Assembly: GCF_014851395.1 (NCBI RefSeq)
Contig: NW_024041373.1
Span: 22,638,750 to 22,702,749 of the forward strand
Reading direction: 5' to 3'
DNA length: 64,000 bases
From: Micropterus salmoides
Lineage: Eukaryota; Chordata; Actinopteri; Centrarchiformes; Centrarchidae
Shown here: piece by piece, positions 23,583-34,995 of the stretch
Layout: each line of letters opens with the position of its first letter
How positions within the stretch are numbered: position 1 is the first letter of the stretch
Notes under the pieces: model-generated
What the model saw: only the letters and a program-made list of their open reading frames with translations
Database searches by the model: none
Told to the model about the DNA's origin: nothing
Made by a program: the position numbers and the translations under genes

Positions 23583-24215
23583 GTGATACAACTGCTTCTA
23601 CTACTAAGCATGATTTACAGTAATATTATTATTACTACTATTATTACTGTTATTACTACTATCACTACTATTGTGACTGGTACTACCAGTCAACCCGAAT
23701 GTGTTGCACCAGTAGTAATATTACTGCCAGAACAACTAACACCAATTCGACTACTTCTGCCACTAATACCATTACATAATATAACATATTACATAAATAC
23801 AATTACCAATACTTTTGTTATCACAAGCACTATCACTACTTACTATGACAACAAGTACTACTGCTGCCGCCTCTACTACTACTACTACTGCTAGCACTGC
23901 TAGTAGTTATTTTTATTGTGTATTTCAGGTTTATGGAGCAGGTACAATGCACACCAGTAATATATAAATAAATGTATGTTACAGAATCACCAATACTACT
24001 ACTATGTCTAACATTACTTCATACTACAACTATTACCCTTCTATTAAAACTGCAAAAACTACTACCATGAATATGCTGCTAGTTTTACGAGCCAGCGATG
24101 CTGCATCTACTACAGATATACTATTACTAATATTAGTACCATCAATAATACTACTACAAATACCACAAGTAATAAAAGTTTTAGTACTATAATATTAGTT
24201 TATTATTAATATTTA
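23583..24215. repeat. Cryptic TAC/ACT trinucleotide tract
   Basis: About 630 bp dominated by TAC, ACT, ATT and TAT triplets with scattered substitutions. Purer runs include TACTACTACTACTACTGC near 23873-23891. It yields long spurious frames (103 and 62 codons) rich in Ile and Thr. An eroded microsatellite is the simplest reading. Confidence 0.8.
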
Positions 24216-24510
24216 GTATATAATATTACTGATGAATCTTAAGGTCAGTAAGACTTTACAGACGATTAAAGACAAGGATTCTGTATTTTTTTTTTTAAAC
24301 AATGTGGTGACTTTACCAGTGGAATCTACTTTTAGGACGTCTTTGTAATGAAACACTCTGCGTCACGACTCTCCCACCAGCCAGTGTGATGAGGGGAATC
24401 CCCTGGCTTGCTGAGTGACTCTGCACTGCATTATCCAATTACCAACCACAGAGTGACGACTCTGATGGCAGATTACTGCTGGCAGCCTGACGGGACTCAC
24501 TAGGATCTGT

Positions 24511-24545
24511 GTGTGTTTGTGTGTGTGTGTATGTGTGTGTGTGGC
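24511..24545. repeat. (GT)n microsatellite
   Basis: Interrupted GT run. Confidence 0.85.
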
Positions 24546-24939
24546 AGGTGGATATATGAACTAAAGACACTGAGATAAGATAGAGATAGATGATGATAGA
24601 AAGAGTGTGAAAGAGAGAGTCTGTATCAAATACAGAAAACAAGGCAGACACAAGACTGGACCGGAGAGTGACTGAAAGTGACGGAGCAAGGTGAAAAAAA
24701 ACAGGATCTGAGGTGTCACAACAAAATTATAACTTTATTATTTAAAGTGGCTACAGTCTCCAAACACACGGTAGTACAGGCTCTGGCTCTGGTGTGGTAT
24801 AAATGTTTAATTCATTTGTTTTGTAAAAAGACAGTTGAACTACGAAACATGAAAACTGTCATGAAAGAGTACCAACGTTTAACATTTACAATTACATTTT
24901 GAGACAGAGACATTTTGCAGACAGTTGAAAGTTAAGAAG

Positions 24940-25100
24940 AAGAAGATACTTTATTGTCACATACATGTAGCGAAATTCCACCTGGACCACTGTGCCGCCC
25001 ACAGTTGTGTTGAATAGTAAAATTATTGCTTAGCTCATCTGCTGCATGTCTCCGTGTCTCTGTGTGTTAGAGTAGAGCTCCTCTCCAACATAGGGAAATA
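24940..25100 (-). repeat. LINE 3'-tail fragment
   Basis: GAAGAAGAAGATACTTTATTGTC followed by ACATGTAGCGAAATTCCACCTGG is the reversed form of a CR1/L2-like 3' end with an AATAAAGT core. There is no coding part. Confidence 0.5.
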
Positions 25101-25439
25101 CATTTTGCTATTGTTGTCCTTGTTGACCAGTCTCTGTACATAGAAATTAAGCAGTTTCACATGTCTTCATGTGCAGAAAGCCATGACTGTTTAAAAACAG
25201 GATTGAAATTGAATTACCTCGATAAAAAAGTAATGACAGTGTGAGAAATACAAAAACTCATCAGCACAAAACCACAATAAACCATGTTGTTCATTCTGAA
25301 TCTTGAATGCAACAGTGCTTTGCCTCACCTGCCCGAGACTGACATGAAATATGTGAATACTTTCTACTGTGTGTGCACATTTGATATATAGTATAATGAC
25401 TGATACGTGTACTATCAAATTTAAGTACTCCTGCACGAC

Positions 25440-25625
25440 ACAGACCCAGAATAATGCACAGGTATATATCTGTAACGTTGTTCTTCCATTCCATAGTTAT
25501 ATATTTCTACATTTATTTATGTCAACTATATGTTCGTTTACGTGTAGCACCTTATCACCACAGCAAATTCCTTGTATGTGTAAAACACTACTTGGCAATA
25601 AAGTTCCTTCTGATTCTGATTCTTA
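25440..25625 (+). repeat. CR1/L2-like LINE 3' end, severely truncated copy
   Basis: The segment CATTTATTTATGTCAACTATATG, GTGTAGCACC, CCTTGTATGTGTAAAACACTA, CTTGGCAATAAAG and a TTCTGATTCTGATTCT tail matches 37535-37655 almost base for base. Only the 3' end of the element is present, as usual for 5'-truncated LINE insertions. Confidence 0.8.
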
Positions 25626-25639
25626 TGGGTTTGTGGGCA

Positions 25640-28469
25640 AGGATGGAGATACAATGAAACGAGAGATAAGAGACAAATATTGAATATGCATCGCTGTGTG
25701 TTACAGTATGAGTAACCTCTCTTTGGTGGAAGGAAGTGACCATCATACTAACAGTGTTTGTGCAGAAATGACAGTATCATGACATCCCTCCACAGACAAA
25801 TGACAGGCCCTGACACTCAACAGAAATGTCGTCATAGGTGCCAGTGTCAAACAGGTTTCTATCTCCCATGTGGGAAGACTCTTCTCCTTCTGGCTCAGTG
25901 TGCACCCAGTTGGGTTAGATGATGGATTGCCATCCACAGCCAGAGGAGATTAGTCTGTTAAATTACAGCTAAACTCCCCTGATGGCTAAATCTGGTTTAC
26001 TGCAGCAGGAGACCGACTGCATTCAGAGCTGAAAATGGAGACAATAGGTCAACACAGCAGGATGAAATTTGGGAAATGAGCAGCATCGATGTGTAATGCA
26101 AATTTTATGTTTAGGGCACAAATCGTGTGTACATAACTTCCTCCCTGATGAACTGGATAATTGAATTTACTGGACATAGATGACAGTTTCCACATTTAAG
26201 CTGCCAAATAAATTTGGCCATGTAGCTGTGGCCAGGTTTAGGACTTTGGTAGAAAACAATTTTGTCAAAATCAAAAGAATTATTCACCATTATGGGAAAC
26301 ATGCTTATTCGTCTCCTTTTCAATCATGAGCTGAGAAGACTGATATCAATCTCATGTTAACTTAAGCATGGAGTTGATGTCAGGCTGTGTTTCTTTTTAA
26401 AACATATGTTTGGGATTTCAGCCTATGAGCTGGAACTTTTTCTTGAACAACAGGCAGGAAACCGCTCTGTAGATAAAGATGTTGCACAGAAGTACTGGGA
26501 GGACAGAGAAATTGTTGTTCATCAAGAAATTGCTCACAATGCGTAACTGATTGAAAATTTTATATTTTATGTACGGATTAAACAAAGATAGATTTTGTGA
26601 ATATGTCAACTTTAGAGCTGTTGTTAGCTGTACCTTGGAGAGACTGACTTTTTCTCTCTGCTCTCTGCTCTGTGCGTGACACAAAGACATGAGAATAGTA
26701 CCATCATCTATTTCCCCAAATGGCTCAAAATATACAATCCTCACAATAATCCTTACACACAATCAGTGCTGTCAGTGCTTTGGAGCAGGTATTTGAGATT
26801 TCCACTGGTCAAGATACACAAGCACAGCAACAGACAGACAGACACACACACACACATAAACACACACTCCATGCACTCATCAGAGCCCGGGTCCCTGGAG
26901 GTTTCTTTAATGGAGGCCTTGTTTTTGGTGTGTCCTCCTGTACAGATCAATTAGTCCACCAGAGCTCTTCATTGCATCCTAAATTAACTAAACACATAAA
27001 TACATTTGGCCTGGATTCAGCCCCTAGGCAGACATTACGTACAGCAATGCCATCCCCGAGACTTTAATCAGCCCAACACACACTCATACACGCACACACA
27101 CATAGACACAGTCACATTTCCATCATTAGCTTTCATTAACCAGCAAAACCCTACCCACGATGCACTCGGGTCTGGCTCTCACAGGGACCAATCAGATTAC
27201 ACTGCTCTCACTGTTCAGGAAAACAACGTTATCTGACATTGGATGATCTATCTATCTATCTATCTATGACTGATTTAATAACTTAACTACATCTCTTTGA
27301 GGATCACTATTATGTGCATTGTGTCCCCTGAAAACACTTTCTATGGGTCGGCAATATAATCGCCATTCATATGCACACCTTTTTCACTGCAGACACTACA
27401 TTTTAACTTGTCAAACAGGTGCAAGTAATAACAGAATAATGGCTGCATTCCATTTAGATGGTGCATTGCTATTGTGCATGCTGGCACACCAGCACACCTG
27501 AAGGTAACAGAGCCATCATTAATGTCATTATGTGCAGCTGTGCCTTTCTGCTCTGACATGTCAAAATGTCTTGAGAGGGGTCTTTTCACTGTCACAAACT
27601 GTAGCCTGTAGTGTTACAATGTTACAAAAATCACTGAAGGAAGTTTTTCTTTAGTGCACCAACATAATCATAACACATAAAGTAAAGTTTTTGCACCAGT
27701 GACTGATGATGCATCTAATTCCAACTTTGTGAAGCTTATGTCTTGTTTATTGACACTGTGGTGAAAGTGTTCATTCATTTTTGTGCTCATTATTGCTGAA
27801 GTTAGTAAATGGATTGCATTGGATTGCGTTGCATTGACAGGTGTTTCTACAGGTTATTCTGTCTAGCTTCATGAAAAGAGCTCTACTCTCCTTTCATCTG
27901 CTTCTTCTCTTCATGTTACATATCTTATACACGTTGCACTAGAGATAGAGGCAGTGCATCTGCTATTTTTCATCAGGTTGTACTCTTGTTTCTTTTTCAC
28001 AATATAATGAGCCACATCTTTTCTGTGGAAAACATGTATAGATTGTGCATAATGTGTGTGTGACCAGTGTGCTTCTGTGTTGTCTTGATATGACGAGAAA
28101 GACTCTGTGACACAGAGATCTTTTTATGGCTGACCTCTGTTTATTCTGACAAACATATAGGGAAACAAAACCTCCATGAAATTGTACTGCCTGCTCCAGC
28201 TCCCACCGAAATAAAATATATATGTTCAAAAAGCTAACAGTACTCACTCTTAAAACAGGTGAAGACAGACATTATAACATTGTAGAATACACAATTGAAA
28301 AAAAGGGGGAAATAATGGGATGGATTAGGATAATGAATGGGCCAAAAGAAATGACACTCACCTCTCCCACAGAGGATTTGTACAAAAAGGAGAGAGGGGA
28401 AAGGGCAAAAGGAATTTAGAGTAGAACCACAGAAGAAAAAATGAGGAGGGGCTCTGGACTTTAACACAT
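25640..28469. other. Intergenic, no gene recognised
   Basis: Contains CA runs at about 26834-26870 and 27076-27106 and a short (CTAT)n at 27246-27267. Open frames up to 114 codons have no known family. Confidence 0.5.
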
Positions 28470-28707
28470 ACAGTATATATATAGTATAGTATAACACCCC
28501 TCACATTTTTGTAAATATTTTATTATATCTTTTCATGTGACAACACTGAAGAAATGATTTAATGATTTCTACAATTTAAAGTAGTGAGTGTACAGTTTGT
28601 ATAACAGTGTAAATTTGCTGTCCCCTCAAAATAGCACATCACACAGCCATTAATGTCTAAACCGCTGGCAACAAAAATGAGTACACCCCTGAGTGAAAAT
28701 GTCCAAT

Positions 28708-30984
28708 TCAATTCAATTCAAATAAGCTTTATTGGCATGAATGTTTAAAACAATATTGCCTAAGCATCATACAAACTACATAAGAACAATCAACCCCATA
28801 CATTTCATTAAACAATTAATTAAAGCGTAAAGTAATCAAAGCGTATGTATGTGTCAAAAAATAAAAAAATATTGAAAATAAAATAAATAAATAAAACAGT
28901 AAGCGTGTGTGTGTGTCAAAAAAATAAAAAAATATTAAAAATAAAATAAATAAATGAAACAGTAACGTGTGTGTATATTAATAGGCAGAAAATAAAAAAT
29001 AATTAATTGATTAAAAATAATAATAATAATACATTTTTAAAAAGAAATCAGTATCAAATGTAAAAAGAAAACAATTACTAAAATATCAAACGATCAAAAT
29101 AATAATAATTTGAAAATTTGTACAATTATTTGTCAGTCTGAGGTTCCACTGGTTGTCCTCACTTCATGGCATGAGGAGACATATTTTGCAGCAATTATTT
29201 CACATTTGGGCATTTCTCCCAGTAAATAGGGGAGTTTCTGTGTGTCTGATATGAATTGGAATTCGGGGTATATTTGGGAAATGTTTGCAAAGTGTTTTTG
29301 TCTTAGTGTTTTATATTTGGGACATGAGGTTAGAAAGTGCAGCTCTGTCTCTACCTGCCCTGTGTCACACTGGGAGCAGAGTCTCTCCTCTTGTGGTAGC
29401 CAGTTCTGTCTATGGCGACCCTTTTCTATGGCCAGGCTGTGTTCACTCAGTCTGAATGTTATCAACATTTTTCTTAGTTTAGGACATTTTATTGTACTCA
29501 GATAATTTGCCAGTGTGAATTCTCTTTTTAGGGTCAGGGTTCTTTCCAGTATTCAATAAATTTTTCTTTCTGCTTGTGGATAATTTGGTCTGCTTGAGTT
29601 GGTGTTGCTGTCCTGAGGCTGTTGGGGACTTGTTACTGCAGAGAGCCTCAGGACCAGCTGGCTGAGGGGACTCTTCTCTGGTTTCAGCTCCTGGTATGTT
29701 AGGGCTTTGTGATGATATGTCTGGGGGTTAACTGATTTTAAGTGATAGTAAAGCTCTCCTTGCTTTGTCCCTCAGATCTTTCACAGCCATGTCGAAGTTC
29801 CCTGTGTATGTAATGTTGAGGCCAAGGTAAGTGTAGTTTTTTGTGTGTTGTAATTTAGTGGTGTCTAAATAGAAATTGTGTGTAACCTGATTTCTGTATT
29901 GTTTCTGAAATATAATTATCTTAGTCTTTGCTGTGTTTACTGTCAGGGCCCAGGTCTGACAGAATCTCTGCAGGAGGTTAAGGTGCTGCTGCAAACCTTC
30001 TTTAGTAGGTGAGAGCAACACTAAGTCATCTGCATACAGCAGACCTCTGCTGTGGAACTCTCTAATTGGTTTGCTAATTCATTGATATATAGATTGAAGA
30101 GAACTGGACTGAGATTGCATCCTGGCCTCACTCCCCGGCCCTGGGAGAAGAACGCTGTTTGTTTGTTTCCAATCTTTATGGCACATTCACTTTTTGTATA
30201 CATGTTCTTAATCAAATCATATATTTTTCCTCCAATGCCACTTTCAAGTAGCCTATAGAAAAGGCCCTCGTCCCAGATGGAATCAAAGGCTTTTTGGAAG
30301 TCAACAAAACAGGCAAATACCTTTCTTTTCTGGAGGGTAAATATATGGTCCGTTGTGTGGCAATTTGGCAAAAAAACAATTTGCCATTTATGCAGAATAT
30401 TGTGGTCATCAAGAAAGTTGACAAGTTGTTTATTAATGATGTTGCAGAATATTTTTCCCAGGTTACTGGATACACATATTCCTCTGTAGTTATTTGGATC
30501 ATATTAATCTCCGGATTTATGAATTGGGGTTATTAAACCTTTGCTCCAGATGTCTAGAAAAGTTCCAGTTGCTAGAATGGGATTGAACAGTTTTAGTATA
30601 GCCAATCTGATTTTATGGTCTGAGTATTTGATCATTTCGTTGAGGATTCCATCAATACCACAAGCCTTTTTTCCTTTCAGGGACTGGATGACTTCTGTTA
30701 ATTCTTGTTCTCTTACAGGGTCATCTAGAGGGTTTTGGTTGTTTTTTATCCCTGCCTCCAGAGTTTTCCATTTCGTGAATATCTTGTACTGATTATCATT
30801 TTTTGTAATATTACTGTATAATTCACTAAAGTGATTAATCCAAGTATTTCCATCTTGGATCGCCAATTCATCCTGCTGGGTTTTGTTTAGGTTGTTCCAT
30901 TTCTCCCAGAACTGGTTGGACTCAAAGTATTCCTCAATTTCACAGAGTTGCTTCTTGCTGTGTTGTTCTTTCTTTGTTTTTAGT
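28708..30984 (-). mobile_element. LINE (non-LTR retrotransposon) inserted in transposon B
   Basis: It is in minus orientation. The 3' end carries (TTGAA)n-like repeats (CAATTCAATTCAATTCAA at 28703-28720), and CAATT flanks both ends (28703-28707 and 30985-30989) as a candidate target-site duplication. The insert is 5' truncated: only the reverse transcriptase and C-terminal part remain. Confidence 0.8.
29133..30866 (-). pseudogene. LINE reverse transcriptase, frameshifted
   Basis: On the minus strand the order is an N-terminal RT part (LKGKKACGIDGILNEM...), then FACFVDFQKAFDSIW (the A-box Asp), then GVRPGCNLSPVLFNLYIN. The catalytic box LLYADDLVLLSP is at about 30036-30003. It ends with a C-terminal segment containing CSQCDTGQVETELHFLTSCP (a Cys/His knuckle typical of several LINE clades). 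At least two frame changes (near 30504 and 30030) break the gene. The clade is not assigned. Confidence 0.85.
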
Positions 30985-31131
30985 CAATTAGTCATTTTCC
31001 CTGCCCGGTGTCATGTGACACATTAGACTTACAAGTTCTCATGTAATATTGTTTCACTTCCATTCACTGAGCCTCCCCTGAAACTGTTTGGAGCCCCCCT
31101 AGGGAGGCCCGCCTCACACTTTAAAAACCCC

Positions 31132-32203
31132 TGGCCTAGGCTATAAGAAGATTGCCAAGACCCTGAAACTTGAGCTGCAGCATGGTGGCCAACACCATAC
31201 AGCGGTTCAAAAGGACAGGTTCCACTCAGAGTTCAGTGCACATCCTCAGCAGTCATATCCAGAGGTTGTTTTTGGGAAACAGACATATGAGAGCTGCCAG
31301 CTTTGCTGCAGAGGTTGAGGTGATGGGGGTCAGCCTGTCAGTGCTTAGACCATACGTCGCACACTGCATCAAATTGGTCTGCGTGGCTCTCGTCCCAGAA
31401 AGAAGCCTCTTCTAAAAATTATACAAACAAACAGTTTGCGGGAGACAAGCAGACTAAGGACATGGATTGCTAGAACCATATCCTGTATAAATTTATTCGG
31501 TTCAGATGGGGTCAAGTGTGTAGCGGCAACCAGGTGAGGAGTTCAAAGACAAGTGTCTTTCCTACAGTAAGTAAGTAAGTAAACTTTATTTATATAGCAC
31601 CCTTCACAGACAAGAGGGGTCACAAAGTGCTTCACAGTAAAAAATAGAATAAAATAAAACAAATAACAACAACACTTAAAATACAAAACTATATGGCTAG
31701 TTAAAAGCTTGTCTAAAAAGATGTGTCTTAAGGTGTTTTCTAAAAGTTTCCACAGTCAAGCATGGTGGTGGGGGTGTCATGATCTGGGGCTGCATGAGTG
31801 CTGACGGCACTGGGGAGCTACAGTTTATTGAGGGAACCATGAATGCCAACATGTACTGTGACATATTGAAGCAGAGCATGATCCCCTCCCTTCAGAGGCT
31901 GGGCTGCAGGGCAGTATTCCAACATGACAACGACCCCAAACACACCTCCAAGACGACCACTCTCTTGCTAAAGAAGCTGAGAGTAAAGATGATGTCTCCA
32001 GACCTAAACCCTATTGAGCATCTGTGGACACCCTCAAACAGAAGGTGAAGGAGCGCAAGGTCTCTAACATCCACCAGCTCTGTGATGTCGTCATGGAGGA
32101 GTAGAAGAGGAATCTAGTGGCAATCTGTGAAGCTCTGGTGAACTCCATGACCAAGAGGGTTAAGGCAGTGCTAGAAAATAATGGTGGCCACACAAAATGT
32201 TGA
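31132..32203 (+). pseudogene. Tc1-like transposase B, disrupted
   Basis: Recognisable pieces on the plus strand are the helix-turn-helix part (VANTIQRFKRTGSTQSS...) and, after an inserted retroposon, the core GVMIWGCMSADGTGELQF. Then come FQHDNDPKHTSK (second Asp) and MSPDLNPIEHLW (Glu), with a stop near 32203. The region around the first catalytic Asp is damaged (GACATGGATTGCTAGAACC gives an in-frame stop), and frames shift several times. It is non-functional. Confidence 0.85.
31568..31755. mobile_element. Short retroposon-like insertion in transposase B
   Basis: It begins with a (TAAG)n run and AAACTTTATTTATATAGCACCC, and ends near TTCCACAG. It splits the transposase between CCTACAG and TCAAGCATGG. 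The start pattern is shared with the repeat at 11880. No coding capacity. Confidence 0.6.
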
Positions 32204-33794
32204 CACTTGGGCCAAATTTGGACATTTTCACTTAGGGGTGTACTCATTTTTGTTGCCAGTGGTTTAGACATTAATGGCTGTGTGATATGATATTTTGAGG
32301 GAACAGTACATTGTAGCAAAGTGTCATTTCTTCAGTGTTGTCACATGAAAATATATAGTCAAATTTACAAAATGTGAGGGGTGTACTCACTTTTGTGAGA
32401 TACTGTACATTGTGGAGTTTGAAGCTCCCCCCAGTCAAAAATATACTGTAACCAAATAGATTTTGTGTAATTAGAACAAAAGAACAAGAGATTAAGGAAC
32501 ACATGACCCCGTTACATCTGTATACATAAGTGTTGAATATTTCCTTTTGTAAATACAGTATAGTTTTTCTTCCTTTAATCAAGTGTTGCTATTTTTAATT
32601 GTAGAATGTAACGGTTAGAACTCCATTTCTTTATTTACAGTGATTCTGTATTGTGTAATAACAATAAATCGAAACTTTGAACCTTCAAAGTACACAGTAC
32701 TAGATAAACTATTAGAAGCTGCGTTCAATACAATGCACTCCAATGTAACACAACCACTAAAAAGAGGCTTAAAAACATTTAACCAAAGCAGAATTATGAG
32801 CTTCACAAAGAGTTGTGTTGCAGGGCTTAAGGTCTAATATGCATTAGATAATACAGGTGTCAACTTTTCACATCGAAAGATCTTTGATGGACTGAAAGAA
32901 TTACAAACAATTAAAGTCACCATGGGAGCATGTGCTGTGCAGATTCTTCTTTCGCTGCTCACTTAGGGAATTTAAACCATTACTCTCTATGTCTGAATGC
33001 TACTGCCAGAGTGTGACTCCCTACCCAAATGGCTGCAATGCGTCACCACAGACAATGTTGCTCATGGATGCTTTAGCAGCCTCGCAGTAATGAAATCTGA
33101 GGGCCTGTTATGGCAGGATGACCTCACCTCAAAACAGCCAATCTGCTGCAGCTAAATGATTATAATGAGGTGTCTGTCATGGTTGTTTGGATGTAAGTTG
33201 TTGAGTTACAGTATTGCAAAGTTTATTTCCTTGTTTTCCTGGAAGAGCAGCATGAAAACAGCCAATTTTACCCAACATTATAACAACTTATCTAATAATT
33301 ATTGGAACATGTTTTCTAATGGATTTGCTTTTTTCTGATGTTTAGAAAGTCTGATGGTATCCCTACACATCCAATATTTGCAGATTACATTTCATACTGT
33401 GCTATATTTCAGAATATATCTAACTCACTGCTGTTTTTTGTGGCTTTTTTTTGTGTTGTGGCTTTTCCCAGAGTCAAACAAGAGAAGTATACCTTAGTAA
33501 GAACATGAACGCACAATCCAGGCTCCAGAGGCTGATTCCTTAAGCATTAGGCCACCGGGTCAAAACCCCAAGAAATCCTCTGTGTAGAAGCTAAACTGAG
33601 GGAAGACCATTCCGTTTTCTTGTAATCCCAAGACATCTGAGTGATCTTGACATAACAAAATCGTTTTCCTATAACAAGAAAATTATTTTTCTTTTTGTTT
33701 TATGCTGTCATTACACAAATAAGGACTGTGATCTGGACCTACAGTAACAAGCGATCGAAACACTGGACAACAATGCATTTTACTTTAACAAAAT

Positions 33795-33822
33795 TATATA
33801 TATATATATATATATATACATA
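33795..33822. repeat. (TA)n microsatellite
   Basis: Near-pure TA run followed by ACATATATAG. Confidence 0.9.
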
Positions 33823-34143
33823 TATAGAATAATTACACTAGTGTCTTCACCTGCCTTGGCTAAATGTGTTTGTCTGAAATCAAGATGTTGTGCTGCTGCC
33901 AGAAACTAATGTCACCTTCAATCACCAAATTAATATGAAACTAAAGAGACGCAAAACAGAGGGTGGAGAAAAGGGAACCTGTGAGAGTCAGAGAAATAAT
34001 AATGAATGCAATATTGGGGGGAAATAATAACAGTAATGGTTTGTTTTATCAATTTCAGTTAAACCTATGACACAAGATTAACATTTAATTTTAGATTTAA
34101 TAGAAAAAGCATTCAATCTCTTTATCTCTTTCTCTCTCTGACG

Positions 34144-34167
34144 CACACACGCACGCATGCACGCACG

Positions 34168-34222
<55 letters not shown>
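34144..34222. repeat. (CA)n / (GCAC)n microsatellite
   Basis: CGCA-type units on the left grade into a pure CA run on the right. Confidence 0.95.
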
Positions 34223-34225
<3 letters not shown>

Positions 34226-34995
34226 GGAGCTCCACTGATATTGTCTGGAAGAGTTAACTCGCTCAGCTCATACCATCTTCTTGTGCAACATCCATCACAT
34301 TTACACACCGGCCAGACTCCTCATTTTCCAGTCAGGTATAAGTTTTTCATGACCACCTGATTTGATTTCTTAGTTGCAAAGGAGTTAGGCTACATGATCC
34401 AGTGCAGTATGTAGTCTGTCGATTTGTCTTTCTGTCAACGTCCCCAAACACCCGACATTCATACTGTAGATGACTTGACTATTATTTTGATTTTCTTTTG
34501 CTAAATTTGGCACAATCCTCATGAATAAAACCTTGTGTTTGAACACCCTGCCATTCAAAATGCTCAACTTAAATGTCATGCTGTCCATATTGCACATTTG
34601 TTCAATGAGAAATCAGAGCTTTAGCACTGAAAGGGCCACAGGTGAGCTCTTCTGTTTTGGAACAATGGATACCTACATAGGAAAGTGAGAGGAAGAGGAA
34701 GAGGGAGTAATAGGAGATTAGGAGATGACCACCATGGTCAAAAAATGAGGGGGGGCCAGACAAAGAGTACACCAAACTTGGGCATGTTCACAGTAGCATC
34801 CATTGTCCAGACTTTCCAAAATGAGAATAGGAAAAAAATCTACTCTTACAGTACTGCATATCAATACAGTACTTAATGATGACTGTATTTTTGCAAGTGG
34901 TATATAGTATTGGGGAGAAAAACATGTTGTTTATATTATAGAATATTTGAGTTTATATTTGAGTATAAAAAATATATTAGAACGGACTACTGTAC

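Larger units (their letters stand above)
28471..32405 (+). mobile_element. Tc1-like transposon B, interrupted by two insertions
   Basis: The left end, 28471 to about 28707, and the reverse complement of the right end, about 32170-32405, share long matching blocks: ACACCCCTCACATTTT, TTTCATGTGACAACACTGAAG, CAGCCATTAATGTCTAAACC, GGCAACAAAAATGAGTACAC. TA flanks both ends (28469-28470 and 32406-32407). The element was about 1.6 kb originally. It now spans 3.9 kb because a LINE (28708-30984) and a short retroposon (about 31568-31755) sit inside it. A further foreign block of about 60 bp may lie at 31075-31131. Confidence 0.85.
32408..34989. other. Intergenic, with microsatellites
   Basis: Contains a (TA)n run at about 33795-33822 and a long CA/CGCA tract at 34144-34222. 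No gene recognised. Confidence 0.5.

Noticed and set aside
23583..23894. 103-codon Ile/Thr/Tyr-rich frame
   Set aside because: Product of the TAC-triplet tract, no codon bias or family.
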